A program made the translations under genes and the position numbers. The notes under the pieces are model-generated. The model made no database searches and was not told the origin of the DNA. It was given only the letters and a program-made list of their open reading frames with translations. DNA of 64,000 nt, taken from positions 89,928,001-89,992,000 of the forward strand of contig JAZHRO010000063.1 in assembly GCA_037157565.1 (NCBI GenBank), read 5' to 3'. Each line of letters opens with the position of its first letter. Within the stretch, counting starts at the first letter, position 1. The DNA comes from Thalassia testudinum (lineage: Eukaryota; Streptophyta; Magnoliopsida; Alismatales; Hydrocharitaceae). Shown here piece after piece: positions 11,098-23,143 of this stretch.

Positions 11098-11115
11098 TGG
11101 CGCCGTTGCTGGGGA
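11098..11115 (+). other. Primer-binding site of A (tRNA-Asp)
   Basis: TGGCGCCGTTGCTGGGGA complements the 3' end of plant tRNA-Asp at 17 of 18 bases. It lies 5 bp after the LTR end and confirms the LTR boundary and the plus orientation of A. Confidence 0.9.
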
Positions 11116-12688
11116 GGCATGACTTTGCTTAATCAAATTTTCTCTTGCTTGAAGTGGATCTCATCCCCTTCTCTTTCTTTTCTCTTGTGTGTGCACATAT
11201 TGCAGGAAGGAAGCGGGAATTTGGAAGCGAGAGCTCAAAAGTTCCTTTTCTTCCCACGATTTCAGGTTAGTTCTCCCTTTCTTGTCACATTTATCCTTAA
11301 AAACTACCAAAAAAAATATTAAACTTGGCTTTCAGGATCTTAAATATCTTAATTAAGTGGAATGGTGCAATCTAAAATCCATTGTTTGGTTGTATGCTTC
11401 ATTAAACATCACCTTACTTCAAGTGTTGGTGTTATGATTTTTGGATCCAGACTTCTGTCTGGATTTCAAAAATTAGTTCCTGAAACCACAGACCTTCTAA
11501 AATCTTGAAATTTTATCCAGAGATTCCAAATCAAGTTGGAAACATCTGTTCCAAATTTCAGACTAACTGGGTTTGCATTTAATTTTTAAAAATTCATGCA
11601 CTGAAAAAGGGTCACACCCTTTAATCTTCCTGTTTTGCTATTGTCCGTGAATTTTTAGAATTTTTATACTCATCCAATTTTTTGTGAAATTTCATTTTCT
11701 GAAATCCTTGGAAAATTCTACACATCACTTAAAATGATCAAAATTTTCTGAGGTCGGTGGTGGTACTAAAAAGTGCAAAATACCCACAGGTATCAATTCT
11801 GGACTTTTACACTAGCACAAAAAAAAATTCTTTAAAAATACCAAAAAAATTCATAAAATCTTAAAAAAATCTTTTCTGGAATCCTTGTTTGATTTTCCAT
11901 TAAGTAGTGTATTGTCTGATCTGTTTGGACCACTACTTAATATAGAAGGCCTAAAAAAGATCCATTGGTAGTTAAATTTCTATCTTAGGATCAATTGGAT
12001 TAGGGTTTTCTTTTCATTTTTAGAGACAAACAACTAAAAGGAAATATATCCTCACCCATACAACTTGATTTCCTCTTGTTTGTGGATCTCAAAACTTGTT
12101 TGAAGTCTTAACAAAGGAAATCCTAAAATGCACTAATTTAAAGCAAATCCTAAAAGACAAAAATACTTAAAATTATGTGACAACTTGTTTGAAATTGGAA
12201 CCACTTTCCAATTCTGGCATACACATAAAAATTGAAATAACAGGGAAATAACCCAATCAACACCCTCCACATTCCATGTGCACTTTAGTATCCTAGACCA
12301 AATTAAAATCTGTAGCAACTTGACCCTTAAGGTTTCATCAACTTAGGTTGCTTTCAAGGTCTTAAGTTTTCTTTAGTTAATATCAATTCTGTCATCTATA
12401 TCTGGTGTTCAGGCTGAGGGGCTGTGTCAAATGACTAGGCGTGGGTTTGTACAAGCACCTGAGGATTTCCTAGGAAATGCTTTGGCCTAAACCTTCCCTT
12501 AAACAACTTGGCTAGATTTGTTGACAAAACAGGTATTCACTAGTGATTACTTATTTCCAAGGTAGACCAAGTCTTAGGTTATTTTTAGGGAGTCACAATT
12601 AAGTTAGGTCTAGAATTTATTGTTTGAATTGCACACTTTCTCTCGTCTCTCTCTCTTCTCCTCCCCTCCAATTCTTCCAAAATAGTGC
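11116..12688 (+). mobile_element. 5' leader of element A
   Basis: About 1.6 kb of AT-rich untranslated sequence between the PBS and gag. The leader of C (45045-46066) has the same position and style. I see no gene here; the small open frame at 11035-11322 spans the LTR end and PBS and is not real. Confidence 0.6.
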
Positions 12689-14180
12689 ATGAACCGGCGA
12701 AGGTCCCAAAAACCACATCTTGAGGGACCATCTGATTTTGCCCCCCGCACCAGAAAATCTTTGTTTTCTTCTCCTTCATCTTCTGAAAATATGGAAAATC
12801 CAAGAAACCAACAAAAAAATTCTGCTTTCGCTTCTAACCCATCAGCCGACCCAAAAGCTGACTTCCCCATCCCAACCTCCCTCATCTGGAGTAACCAGAA
12901 ATTCCTATAGGATAAGGTGGCCCTCAAATCCAAACTCAAAATACAAACCCCTTTTCCTTTATGGTCGACCATTTGGTTTGACTACAACGAAACCAAGAGA
13001 ATTTGTCTAGGACTGTGACGAACCTAGCCAACCAAGGGAAAAACCCACCACCCCACCAGTAGCTTGCTGTTCCTCTTAAGGATTTCTATGATCCTTCCAA
13101 CTATGAGGAAAGACCCAGGGTGGTCATACCATAAGGGGATTTTGAGATCAAACCAACTATTCTGAACCTGATCAAGCATTTCCGTGGTCTTCCAAGAGTG
13201 GACCCTTTTTGTCATCTTGAGGAATTAACTGTCCTCGCTCAAACCACTTGTCCCCACAATGTGTAGGAAGACGTGTGGTTGATGAGACTTTTTCCTCTCT
13301 CTTTAAAAGATAAAGCGTCACACTGGTTTAGAACGGTTGGGTGCCCGATCACCACCTGGCCCCAATTAAAGAGCGCTTTTCTAAAAAAAGTCTTTCCGAT
13401 CGGTCGAACTAACGCTTTAAGAAGATCCATAACGACCTTTCAACAAAAAATTGATGAACCCCACCATGAAGCTTGGGAAAGATTTAATGAACTTTTAAGA
13501 AGTTGTCCCCACCATGAAATTCCGCAATAGCAGTTAGTGCAAATCTTCTATCATGGATTAGAAGATCAATTGAAACTATTTGTGGATGCCTCATGTGGGG
13601 GCAATTTCCTTAATAAAGATGCCGAAAGTGCCTATCTCCTATTTGAAGAAATGAGTGAAAACTCATTTAATGACTTCAATGGACACTTTTGGTAGAACTC
13701 AAAACCCCAGACATGGAGTCAATGAAATTGACTCCAAATCCACCTCTGTTCCAGTCACTCAGGATGATCTATATATGTTAGCTCAACGACTGGACTAGAT
13801 GCAAATTCACCAGAAAAAGATGGAAGAAAAGATCACTCACAAACATGCTCCACACCTTAATTCTCCACACTTTACCTCTCCACACACTAACACTCCACAA
13901 CTTCTCTGAAGAGAATCTGCACAACATTGATGCCACACTTGCTGGTCAGCAATTTTTTGCTGATTTTCCACAAGATTTGACTAGGAATTTTGATTATCTG
14001 AATCAGAATATTCTTGATCCCACCACGAAAAGTATTTATGCTCTCCTGGAGCAATTTAGAAACCCCTCCAACACTTACAATCAAAACTGGAGGACCAACC
14101 CGAATCACTCTTGGAAAGCACCGAACCCAATTCTGTTTCCCAAACAAAAGCACTTTGGGAATTATGGACAACCTGCATAT
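12689..14180 (+). pseudogene. gag of element A, N-terminal and central part
   Basis: Athila-type gag broken by stops and frameshifts. The clearest part is 13140-13680 (one frame with a few stops). It carries the retrotransposon gag core: LSLKDKASHWF, then KKVFPIGRT, then a block ending FVDASCGGNFLNKDAESAYL. This matches the C gag block with MDKAAHFY, KKFFPVGRM and NASCGGNIM. Probable deamination stops include NV*EDVW near 13263. A Pro/Asn/Gln-rich linker is open at 13845-14180, where solo LTR J interrupts it. The gag protein would form the virus-like particle. It is now non-functional. Confidence 0.75.
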
Positions 14181-16833
14181 TGTAACGACCTGGTTCCCAA
14201 GTCCCTACGAGACACGAGAACCGAACCGACTCGACTAATCCCAAGACCTAGTCGTCCAACGAGGAAGTAACCAAAAGACAGTAAAATAAACCACATTCAG
14301 CATGAATATAACTAACAGTAAGAAAGTACAACAGTAAGGAAAGAAACTACTACAGTAGGTACCACCACAACAGTAAAACAACATTCATCATATAACAAGA
14401 ACTGCAGGTAAAGAAGGTACAGCGAAAACAAAAACTACTCACTAGAACAGAAACAAAAGAGGTACAAAAGACTGTGGTAACTCTACTGGACCCTACTCGG
14501 CCCAGCATCCTCTGCAGCCGCCGACCCTGGCTGCTCAACACCTGGTCCTGAAAAAGGTAACGAGTGTAACACGTCAGCAAAACGCTGAGTAGAGTGGCAA
14601 ACTAACTAAAGGCGACAGTAGAGTGTACAGTAGCTGTTATGTTCTATTTCTTCCTTTATTCACATCTTTCAATTTTTCTCACTATTTCATTTGTTTCTCA
14701 GATCCTTTACTTGATCTCGAATGTCCTCGTGGGAACGATCTTGATTGCAGTCTTTTCCAAAAGTAGAAGTAGCACGTGGTGCTCTCCTGGCCGGGAGAGT
14801 CCCCCGTGGTGATCCTACCCTCAGTCAACCACCCCAAGGTCACTGACAGACGAAACGGTGACTACGGCACGCGCGATAAATGCACAGGTAGCTAGCCCGC
14901 ACTGGCACGCGGTCAGTCGTTTCCGTTAACGGGTGCGCCCAAAGCACAGCACGGAACCAGGGCAGAGCCCTCTCAGTAACAGGGGTCCAACCCCTCCACA
15001 GTAACCAAACCGGGGCCTTGCCCCTCCACAGTCCGCGCACCCTCGCCTGACTACCCTGGTTTGCCCTAGTGGGCCTAACAAGTCGGTGAAGGAGGAAAGC
15101 AGAACCCCGGGGCCCGTGGGGTAGCTAGTACTCTCCTAACACTACTAGCTCTCCTCGGTACTATGTACACGAGGGCCAACAAGTCGGTACAGAGTGGCCA
15201 GTCCTAACCCCCGGGTCCCTGGGGCTGCTAGCTTAGCTCTGCACTAAACAGGGGGACAGTCGCTCTCCTTGGTACTCCGTACTCAAGGGCCAGCTCACTT
15301 CCCCAATTCTATTCCATTCGCTTTCTAGGAGTTCTACTCCTACTTCCCCGTAGGGTTCCAGAACATCTTATGTCTTACTTTCCAGTTTCACGTTCTTACA
15401 AACCATGATCCCAATCATGTTTCTTTATTCATAACAGGCAACTGTGAATTCAATTTACAGGCAGCTTCATATATTCCTTTCTATTTTTCCAAGACTGCAG
15501 TATTATACATTCCACTAGTTTTTCCATCCTAGGATTCATGCCATATCCTAGGGTCTATCATACAATCTAGTTTTCCGGCCCTAGGATTCATGCAACACCT
15601 AGGAACTATCATTCCATATATTTCTCATTCCTAGGATTCATGCAATGTCCTAGGTTCTAGTTATGGTTCCATACTTTAACAGATTTTATTAATACTTAAA
15701 GCCACTCTACCAGGTACAAAGGGAGTAATGGGGGTGTGATCGGGAATCCCGCGTGCCTCCGCGACTCCCAAGACCGTAACTGAACGAGGTCCTATCACAA
15801 GGATCAAACACAAGGAGTGTCTCAAAATAGTGTATAACTACTGTAGACGGGTAGAGGAATTAATTCTGAAAAGAATGCAACTCGAATCGCGGAAAACGGA
15901 GCCCGAACGGGCCCTAAACGGGTCGAACAAGACGATACTGTGCAAAATCAGACGTCTTAAAAAGTGGATCAGAGAATTACCTGTTCAGCGTGGTTTCCCA
16001 GACGTCCAGAAGTCTGCGGGGATGTCTGGCCTAGCTCCCAGACGTCCGATGGTCACTCCGGACGTCTGGAGGTCACTCCCGCCGTCTGGTACAACTTCCA
16101 GACGTCTGATTCGCAAGGGATGGCGAATCAGCGAACCTGCGCACATCCAACTCCCTCCCTCAGTACGGTCAGTCGACAGGAAGGAAGGACAAGGCGGTAA
16201 ACTCACCTTTCAGACGTCTGTATGAGCTTCCAGACGTCTACCTCGCCGTCTGGCTGTCAACCCAGACGTATGATTCTGGAAATTTTTCCAGAATCAGGGC
16301 GCTGCTCGGCCTCTGCTTGCGACGCCGCCCGCGTCTGCTGCTCAGACCGCAGCAGGTCCCTCTCCGTGTCGCTCCGCACCCCCTGTGCCCTCCGCCCGCC
16401 GGCCAAGCCGCTCCGGCGAGCTCGCCCTCACGGCAGAGCTCCGCCCTCGCACGCCGCACCTCCGCGCTCACTGCTGCCGTCGCTGCCGCCCTCGCGTCCA
16501 CTCGCTCTCGCGCACAGGAAGGAGAAGGAGGAGACGGTGGAGACGGGATGGGAGGCGTGGCCCTTTTAAGGCCGCGCGAGGAGGAGAGAGGAGGTGGCAG
16601 GCCGCCTGCAGCCGCAGAGAGAGAGAGGGAAAAAGAGAGAGAGAGAGGAATCGCGAGTCTGCGTGCACAGGCACGCAGACGACTGTCCCGTGCGAAAATA
16701 ACTATTTTCCAGATGTCTGGAAACGATCCTAGACGTTTGTTCAGACGTCTGGATGTGATCCCAGACGTCTGTACCGACGTCTGGGCCTCCTCCCAGACGT
16801 CTTAAAAGACGTCTGGGGCATGCGTTCGTTACA
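14181..16833 (-). mobile_element. Solo LTR J of a Tekay-like chromovirus (2653 bp)
   Basis: Starts TGTAACGACC and ends GTTACA on the plus strand, and is flanked by perfect CATAT duplications (14176-14180 and 16834-16838). Compared with the I LTR (30497-33191) it is reversed. It carries the same landmarks: CCAGACGTCTGG palindromes (15940-16830), a GC-rich CpG-dense block (16300-16560), 52 bp-type repeats (15514-15662) and a TATA-like TTAAAAGG (minus strand, 16564-16571). It has no PBS or internal region, so it is a solo LTR left by LTR-LTR recombination. Several Arg/Pro-rich open frames in the GC-rich block are not genes. Confidence 0.92.
15940..16832 (-). repeat. CCAGACGTCTGG palindrome clusters in J
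   Basis: Copies and near-copies of CCAGACGTCTGG occur at about 15949, 15999, 16041, 16059, 16103, 16210, 16230, 16262, 16728, 16743, 16762, 16775, 16793 and 16808. Within the second cluster the spacing is about 14-20 bp. Each unit centres on GACGTC, an ACGT core. Confidence 0.8.
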
Positions 16834-16838
16834 CATAT

Positions 16839-17500
16839 CAACCTGGACCATCCCAGGAAGATATCAATACCCAGTTCATGAAAACTCTTCAAGGTATGAA
16901 GAACCAAATGACAGAAGTAACCTTCATGATCACCAACTTGCAACACCAAGTTAAGGTTACTCCTGATCATCGACCTGCTGGGAATTTACCTTCCACACCC
17001 ATGCCCAACCCAAATAATCAACGGAATCAGTTCCAAGGTGGATATTCCAGTCAACCCATTCAACCAACACCTCAGCATCCCTCGAGTTTCAATAATAGTT
17101 AGGCTTCCCATCCTCAACCTAGAAACAACCAGACTGTAAATGCAGTTACTTTAAGGAACGGGAAACCACTCAAGACCCCCGGCCTGTTAAAGAAACTCGT
17201 TTCCATGAAAGACATCAACTCTTCCCTATCTTCCTTTAACACTATTCAGGAACCTAATAATGCAAAACAGGAAAACCCTGCACCATTTCCACATGCCCTC
17301 CATTCTTCCCAAAATAAGAAAAAGAAGAAATCCGAGAACACTGATAAGGAATCGATGGACTTATTTGGGCAAGTTGAAATTAACATCCTCTCCTAGATGC
17401 CATAAAATACATCCCTACCTATGTAAAATTTCTAAAGGATTTGTGTACCCCAAAAGGGTAGCCCAGAAACTTATGAAAGGTGATCCTTCCTAAGATAGTC
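16839..17500 (+). pseudogene. gag of element A, C-terminal part
   Basis: The reading resumes directly after the J duplication with a Gln/Asn/Pro-rich region (MKTLQGMKNQMTEV, then PMPNPNNQRNQF) and a Lys-rich patch near 17315. It corresponds to C gag at about 43320-43690 (TLADIQKMNVAM, then PLPNPNNMPNQR). I see no CCHC knuckle, as is common for Athila gag. Stops at 17101 and 17395 break it before the protease. Confidence 0.65.
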
Positions 17501-18391
17501 AGCTTAGTTGTGCAGAGCCGACTGCCTCTTAAGAGAAATGATCCAAGCACTCCCCTGATTCAAGTAATCATTAATGATACTTCTTTTGATCGTGCTTTAT
17601 TGGATCTCGGTGCCTCAATTAATCTTATCCCAACAATTATTTTTTAGGAATTTAAGATTGGTGAATTAAAGCCTGTTGAGGTTACTCTTCAATTAACAGA
17701 TCGATTTACAATTAAACCAAGGGGAATTGTTGAGGATGTCCTTGTCCAGGTCAAAAATTATCTATTTGCAGTAGACTTTTTAGTCTTGGACATAGAGGTA
17801 CCGAAAGCTTTAAAGTTTGCCCCTATATTTCTTGGAAGACCATTCTTACCCACCGCCCGCGTAAATATTGATTGTGATTCTGGAAAAATGAAGATCATGT
17901 GTAGTGGTGAATTTGTAACCCTAGATATTTTCCAAGCTTCTAGGAGGTTCCAAGAACCTAATTTCTTTGATGACTGGGATTCAGAAATGGAAAATATAGT
18001 GGAGGAAACTTTGCAGATTTCACATTTAGGTTCCTGTTTTACCATTAACATGGTTCCTGAACAATCTACTTCATCCCACCCTTCCACCCTAACCACACAT
18101 TCAGCTGACACTCCAGCTGATCCTTTCACTCTTACTTCGCCACTAACACAGAAAGTAGAAATTCTTTCAGAGCCGGGCCCACAACTGGAGTTAAAACCTT
18201 TGCCCGACTTCCTTAAATATGTTTTCCTAGGTCCAAATAAGACCCTGCCCCTGATTATAAATTATGGACTTACTGGGGCACAAGAACACAAACTTCTCCA
18301 GGTTTTGGGTAAATATAAAAAAGCTATTGGCTGGACCCTTTCTGATCTTAAGGGTATTCATCCGTCCTACTGTACACATCGTATATATTGA
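17500..18391 (+). pseudogene. Aspartic protease and linker of element A
   Basis: FDRALLDLGASINLIP (about 17588-17635) contains the catalytic DLGA motif of Athila-type proteases. The flap-side block LGRPFLPTARVNID lies near 17835. The frame is open from 17786 to 18391 (201 codons) and runs from the protease C-terminus through a variable linker to KAIGWTLSDLKGIHPSYCTHRI, the conserved lead-in to RT. Element C has the same arrangement at 42990-42055. A stop at 17645 in the protease breaks the polyprotein. Confidence 0.8.
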
Positions 18392-18430
18392 GAGGATGAT
18401 TCTCACCCCTCTCGCTAACCACAACGGTGC

Positions 18431-18651
18431 TTGAACCCTAATATGCAGGAGGTGGTAAAAAAGGAGATTATTAAGTGGCTTGATGCAAATATCATCTACC
18501 CCATTTCTGACAGCTCCTGGGTTAGTCCAACACAAGTAGTGCCCAAAAAGGCTGGATTAATAGTTGTCACCAATGGCAATAGGGAGAATATAGCCACTCG
18601 AACCGCCTCTTCTTGGCGCGTGTGTATTGATTACAGAAAATTAAACACTAC
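18431..18651 (+). pseudogene. Reverse transcriptase of A, N-terminal part
   Basis: Reads MQEVVKKEIIKWLDANIIYP and then SWVSPTQVVPKKAGL and WRVCIDYRKLNT, the first RT blocks. The reading stops at the B1 insertion. It resumes at 46991 in the same frame with TKKDHF, once one copy of the ACTAC duplication is discounted. B1 therefore split a contiguous RT gene. Confidence 0.85.
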
Positions 18652-20039
18652 TGATGAGCCCATATTTGTGGGCTAATTAGTTACTTAAGTGCCTAGGCAT
18701 TAGATTAATATTAGCTATACATAACATGCATTTAGATATAAATAATTTAGTTTATATATATTTGCTTGTATGCATTCCATATTTAAATTATCTAGCATAC
18801 ATTAGAATAACATGCATGAGTCTTTAGGTTACATTATATGCATATATTAGAATTAACATTTTATTGAGGGTTTGTACATAAATAAACCAATCTTTTTATT
18901 ATTTATTTTTATTCACTTCTTCTCTGCAGCAACGGCCTCCGAACAATGGAGTGCCTTAATGGCCAAAGAAAGTGGATCTTGCACGTTGTCATCGTTCCAT
19001 CTTCTCCACGTTCCTGCAAACATAAAAGAAAGGCTCCTGCGTCGTAGCCCAGGAGGCCTCCACCCCATTCCCTACTGTGTAGAGAACAACTTCTCATCCA
19101 CTCCACCACCACTAGCCTCGACTGCAGTAGTCTGCTCCACCACCGTGGGCGTGCGTTGTGACAGGACACTCCGCCAAATTGGAGCAACTACACCACCGTG
19201 AGCACCTTAGTGTGCACATCCTTCCATGCTGCAACAACAGCTTGCACCACCACCATCACCACCACCGTAACCACGCACCAGCAGCCACCCCCTCACTCAT
19301 TTAAGATGTCTAGGAATGTTCCTAGACGTCTGAGATTCACCCGCACCACCTTTACTTCTCCTTCTTCATCTCCTTCTATTGTTGCTCAAGAGAACCCAAC
19401 ATCACCACCTGCCAATAGCTGCATGTACATCCAACCTGCGTGCGACCACCTCTCCCTTGCTCCACCAGCCCCTCGTGTTATCTTACGCACAGCAGCAGGC
19501 ACCCACTGCACTCCCCCTTCAGCAGCGTGCCTCCGCACAGCAAGTCAACAGTCTCCACATGCCACCCACTGCGGTCCTCTAGCAGCTCCAAACCGCACAC
19601 CTTGAGCCTCCTTCAGCAGCACCACACCTCGCAGTTGTAGCAACACATGCAGCAGCACATGTCCCTCGCCTCCAGTGTGCGCATCCCCCTTGCTGTGCCT
19701 CTGCCACTCCTACAGCAACACGAGTGCACCCGCGCATCCTCCAGCAGCACTCCTACGCACCTACGCCCCCTTCTGCCATGCACACCGCCCAGCACCAGCG
19801 TGCCACTCGTGTGAAACTGGCCTCCATCTTCTTCTTCGTCTTCTCCTCCATCAGACTGAGGGAAATCCAAAGTCATCGTGGTCCTCCTCCTCGCAATCGC
19901 CTCATCTAGCCTCGAAGCGACATGACATCAACACCATCGACCTCGCAATCCATCTTGCCCTCACGAGGCCATCCACACCTTCGGGAGTTCCCCCGCAATC
20001 CACGCACGCCACGAGCATGCCTCCACTGTCGATGGCCTC
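18652..20039 (+). mobile_element. Solo LTR B1, left portion
   Basis: Starts TGATGAGCCCATATTTGTGG, preceded by ACTAC (18647-18651). It aligns with the first part of the B2 LTR. An AT-rich segment of about 280 bp ends in a pyrimidine tract plus CAG at 18929, and a long C/A-rich section (CCACCACC, CATC) follows. It stops at GCCTC|TGATGAG where B2 is inserted. The remainder of the LTR is 46493-46985, followed by the second ACTAC (46986-46990). Combined length is 1881 bp against 2000 for the B2 LTR. The long plus-strand open frames are compositional artefacts. Confidence 0.85.
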
Positions 20040-22039
20040 TGATGAGCCCATATTTGTGGGCTAATTAGTTACTTAAGTGCCTAGGCATTGGATTAATATT
20101 AGTGTATACATAGCATGCATTAAGATATAAATAATTTAGTTTATATATATTTGCTTGTATGCATTACATTCATATATAAATTATCTATTATGCATTAGAA
20201 TAACATGCACTAGTCTTTAGGTTGCATTATATGCATGTATTAGAATTGATATTTTATGTGAGGGTTTCTACATAAATAAACCAATCTTTTTATTATTCAT
20301 TTTTTTCTCTCTTCTTTGCAGGGAATATGCCACAGTTGTGTGCCATTGAAGATGGCAATCAAGGAGGAGAGTGAGAAGCGGATCTGCTCCCGCCTCTCCA
20401 TTTGAAATCCATGTAGACGGCTACAAGAGAGGGGGAGCTGCTACTGTGCTCAAGGAGATGCCGCCCCACTCCACCACCGTGCGCTCCACTCCACCACCAC
20501 GGTCTCCACGCCCGAAGTCCACCACATCGTGGGCCGGCAATGTGACAGCTCGCCATGCCAAGTTGGTGGATTCGTGCCAGCACCGTGCGTGAGCCTTCAC
20601 GGCTCGACTTCAACCTGAGCGTGGCCACACCGACCGCACGACCATCGTCTTCTTCTTTTCCTTCAAAGGAACCTAACGCATCCATTGCCTCACCATGCCT
20701 TCCAGACACCTTTGGTCACACCTATCACCACCTCCTTCACCAGCGCGCATCACACCCATCCACTCCATGCGCTCACGTGCTCACACAACAACTGCATCAC
20801 CGTGCAACCACCAACATCACCACCACAGCAGTCCCGAACATCTGAAGCCCCTCATCAACCCCTTGATGCATCTCCACCCGCAGCCCACGACCATCTCCAC
20901 GTGCTTACGCAGCAGCTGCAGCTACAGTAGCGCACGCATCCTCCTTACGACCTTCTCGCACAGCCAGCAGTAGACCAGCGCCCCTCCACCACGCTACTGT
21001 GCATGCCTGCGTCTCCCCTTCCACGCACCGCCAACAGGGCACCCCCGCACATAGCAACTCAAACCATGTCGGCCACGCACCTCTGGCCACATATCGCGCC
21101 TCACCACATGTGTAGGTGGTGCCCAGCCACTGTCTTCGCATGCCTCTTGGCCAGATCAACTAGCACCTGTGCCCGCCTACCAGTGCGGCTCTCTAGTGTG
21201 CTTTCGTGTGCTCAACAGCAAAGCACCATCGCCTCCCGTTCGCCTCCAGACCACATTACGAGCCCCTGCCATGCACACCGCCTAGCATCAGTGGGCCACT
21301 CGCATGTAGCCAGCCTCCGTCTTCTTCTTCGTCTTCTCCTCCAACAGATCGAAGGAAACCCAAAGTCATCATGGTCCTCCTCCGTGCAACCGCCTCATCT
21401 AGCCTCAAAGCTTTGCTTCATCAATGTCAACGAACTTGCCTCGACCTTACGATCTCGGCCACACCCTCTGAAGGTTGATAATAGCCTGCCTGTGCTGATG
21501 AGTCGTCGCCACCATTGCCGGCCTTCCTTGTCACTGGCGAGAACACTGGTGGTCATTCGATGCAACATCACTGCCGACGCGTAGCCCTCGTCGTGGCCAA
21601 CCACCTCCAAGCTCTGCACACCCAACCGTGGCCTCCTCTTCATGCACGCATAAAGGAAGCAAATGCTCTGTTTCATGTTATATTAATATTTACATTCACA
21701 TGCCATTGCCACTCTTTTTGTTTTGAATTTATTAATTAAATATTATGGCTAATTTATCCAGGTGACCTCACTTTTTCTCATAAATGCCATTTCAGCATGA
21801 TCTCTTGCTGTTTTCTTAATCTGAAGGAAGATTTGGCTCGATTTCTTGACGAAATTAATAGTGAACATCGATTTTTGACCCTTGCGAGCTTGTAAAAGCC
21901 AGTGCCTCCCTGTGGATACAACCTGCTCCTTCGTGAGTGGTTAATTTTAAATATTTTGATTAGTTGATTTTCCACCACTTAGAAATACAACGACAAATCA
22001 TCTTAATCATCATTTTCGAAAGCGAAAATCAACTCGTCA
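20040..22039 (+). mobile_element. 5' LTR of non-autonomous element B2 (2000 bp)
   Basis: Starts TGATGAGCCC and ends ACTCGTCA, with a PBS 3 bp later. The left flank GCCTC (20035-20039) recurs at 46488-46492. The LTR start can fold: TGATGAGCCCA pairs with TGGGCTAATTA around TATTTG, apart from one mismatch and one G-T pair. The 3' end (GAACATCGATTTTTGACCCTT, GCCTCCCTGTGGATACAACC) is the typical Athila/Tat U5 sequence. The middle is C/A-rich with CTT runs near 21325. No gene is present. Confidence 0.88.
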
Positions 22040-22041
22040 AA

Positions 22042-22059
22042 TGGCATCGTTGCCGGGGA
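22042..22059 (+). other. Primer-binding site of B2 (tRNA-Asp)
   Basis: TGGCATCGTTGCCGGGGA matches the tRNA-Asp complement at 16 of 18 bases, with two adjacent GC-to-AT changes (GGCGCC became GGCATC). It fixes B2 orientation as plus. Confidence 0.88.
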
Positions 22060-23143
22060 GGCAACGAGTCTGTTGGACCTTGTTTCCACCACTAGAGGAG
22101 ATATCTAGAGGACAACATCTTCATCTCATCCATTTAGCTATAGATAGTTTTTATTTTTCTTTCTTCTCTTTATTTTAGTACATTCATTTGGAAAACCCTT
22201 GTTCTGGGGTACATTTTTAGGGGTTTGTTCCCCGATTTTGTTTTAGGCCTATGTTGGGTAATATTTTTTGGGAGCCTGTTCCCTTTTCTTTAGATCTAGG
22301 TTTTTATTTTATTTTATGGTTGTTTATCCTTTTCTTTGTTTGTGCATAAATATATATATATATATATATATAAACAACACGAGCTGCCTATTAGAAGCTA
22401 CCTACCCTTAGGTCGTATCATTTAGGATTGAATGAGAAGCATTTAGATCTAATTTCCTATCTTGCATATTGCATGAAGAATGCTGGAATCAGGTATGCAC
22501 TTCTAACTTTGCATTTCTACCTGTCATGCAAATGCATTTGGATTAATTTCAAGACCACCTAATCTGTATTGAATAGATCTAACAAGTGGTCATATTTAAT
22601 TTTTTTGAAAAAGGATTAATTAAAGGAGGGACATTTAAAAACCAAGGACTTGATTTTCAAACTTGGCGTGTGATTCAAAATTCAAAATCTTTTATGGTGT
22701 ATGCACACTTATATCTCTTGCACCACGGCACGCGTTTAGACACTCAGGTTTGAAACCAATAGGACTAGAGCCTTCTATTACTGGAGTCTAAAGTGACCCA
22801 AACTTTAGTTCAGAGGTGAAGTTGCCTCTAAACCTTGTGGATTGAGGGTAGTTAAGAAGCACCATGAAAGCAATGCTTCAAACGAAGGGTTTGACCCTAC
22901 TTGCATCCCTCTTTGCCGTGTTTGGTGGTGACTAAACTTTTTGGGCTTTAGGGAGGATCACCTAAGTCCCAGTTAGGTCTTCTTAGGCATATCGTAGGTC
23001 GACAAGTAGGTGCGTAATTGTTTAGATAACTTGATTTGTCACCTACAAGTGGACTTAAAATCTCAAAAGCCTAACTGATTAAAGACCTAAAAAGTCCTCT
23101 GATTTGTGTTTGCTTAGGGAATCTGATTGTGGTGTGAATTAGA
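22060..23143 (+). mobile_element. 5' leader of B2
   Basis: An untranslated leader of about 1.1 kb. It holds a (TA)11 microsatellite at 22351-22372 and AT-rich sequence resembling the F leader. Nothing coding is seen before the ATG at 23144. Confidence 0.6.

Noticed and set aside
16317..16805. Arg/Pro/Ala-rich open frames on both strands at 16238-16805 and 30437-31278
   Set aside because: They lie in the GC-rich part of the J and I LTRs, overlap on several frames and have no domain; they follow from composition.
15940..16832. CRISPR-like array of short repeats
   Set aside because: The units are palindromic, irregularly spaced, degenerate and inside a plant LTR; there are no unique spacers of constant length and no cas genes.
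18872..21584. Several plus-strand open frames rich in Pro, Thr, His and Ser
   Set aside because: They lie in the C/A-rich section of B-family LTRs; no homology or codon pattern supports a protein.
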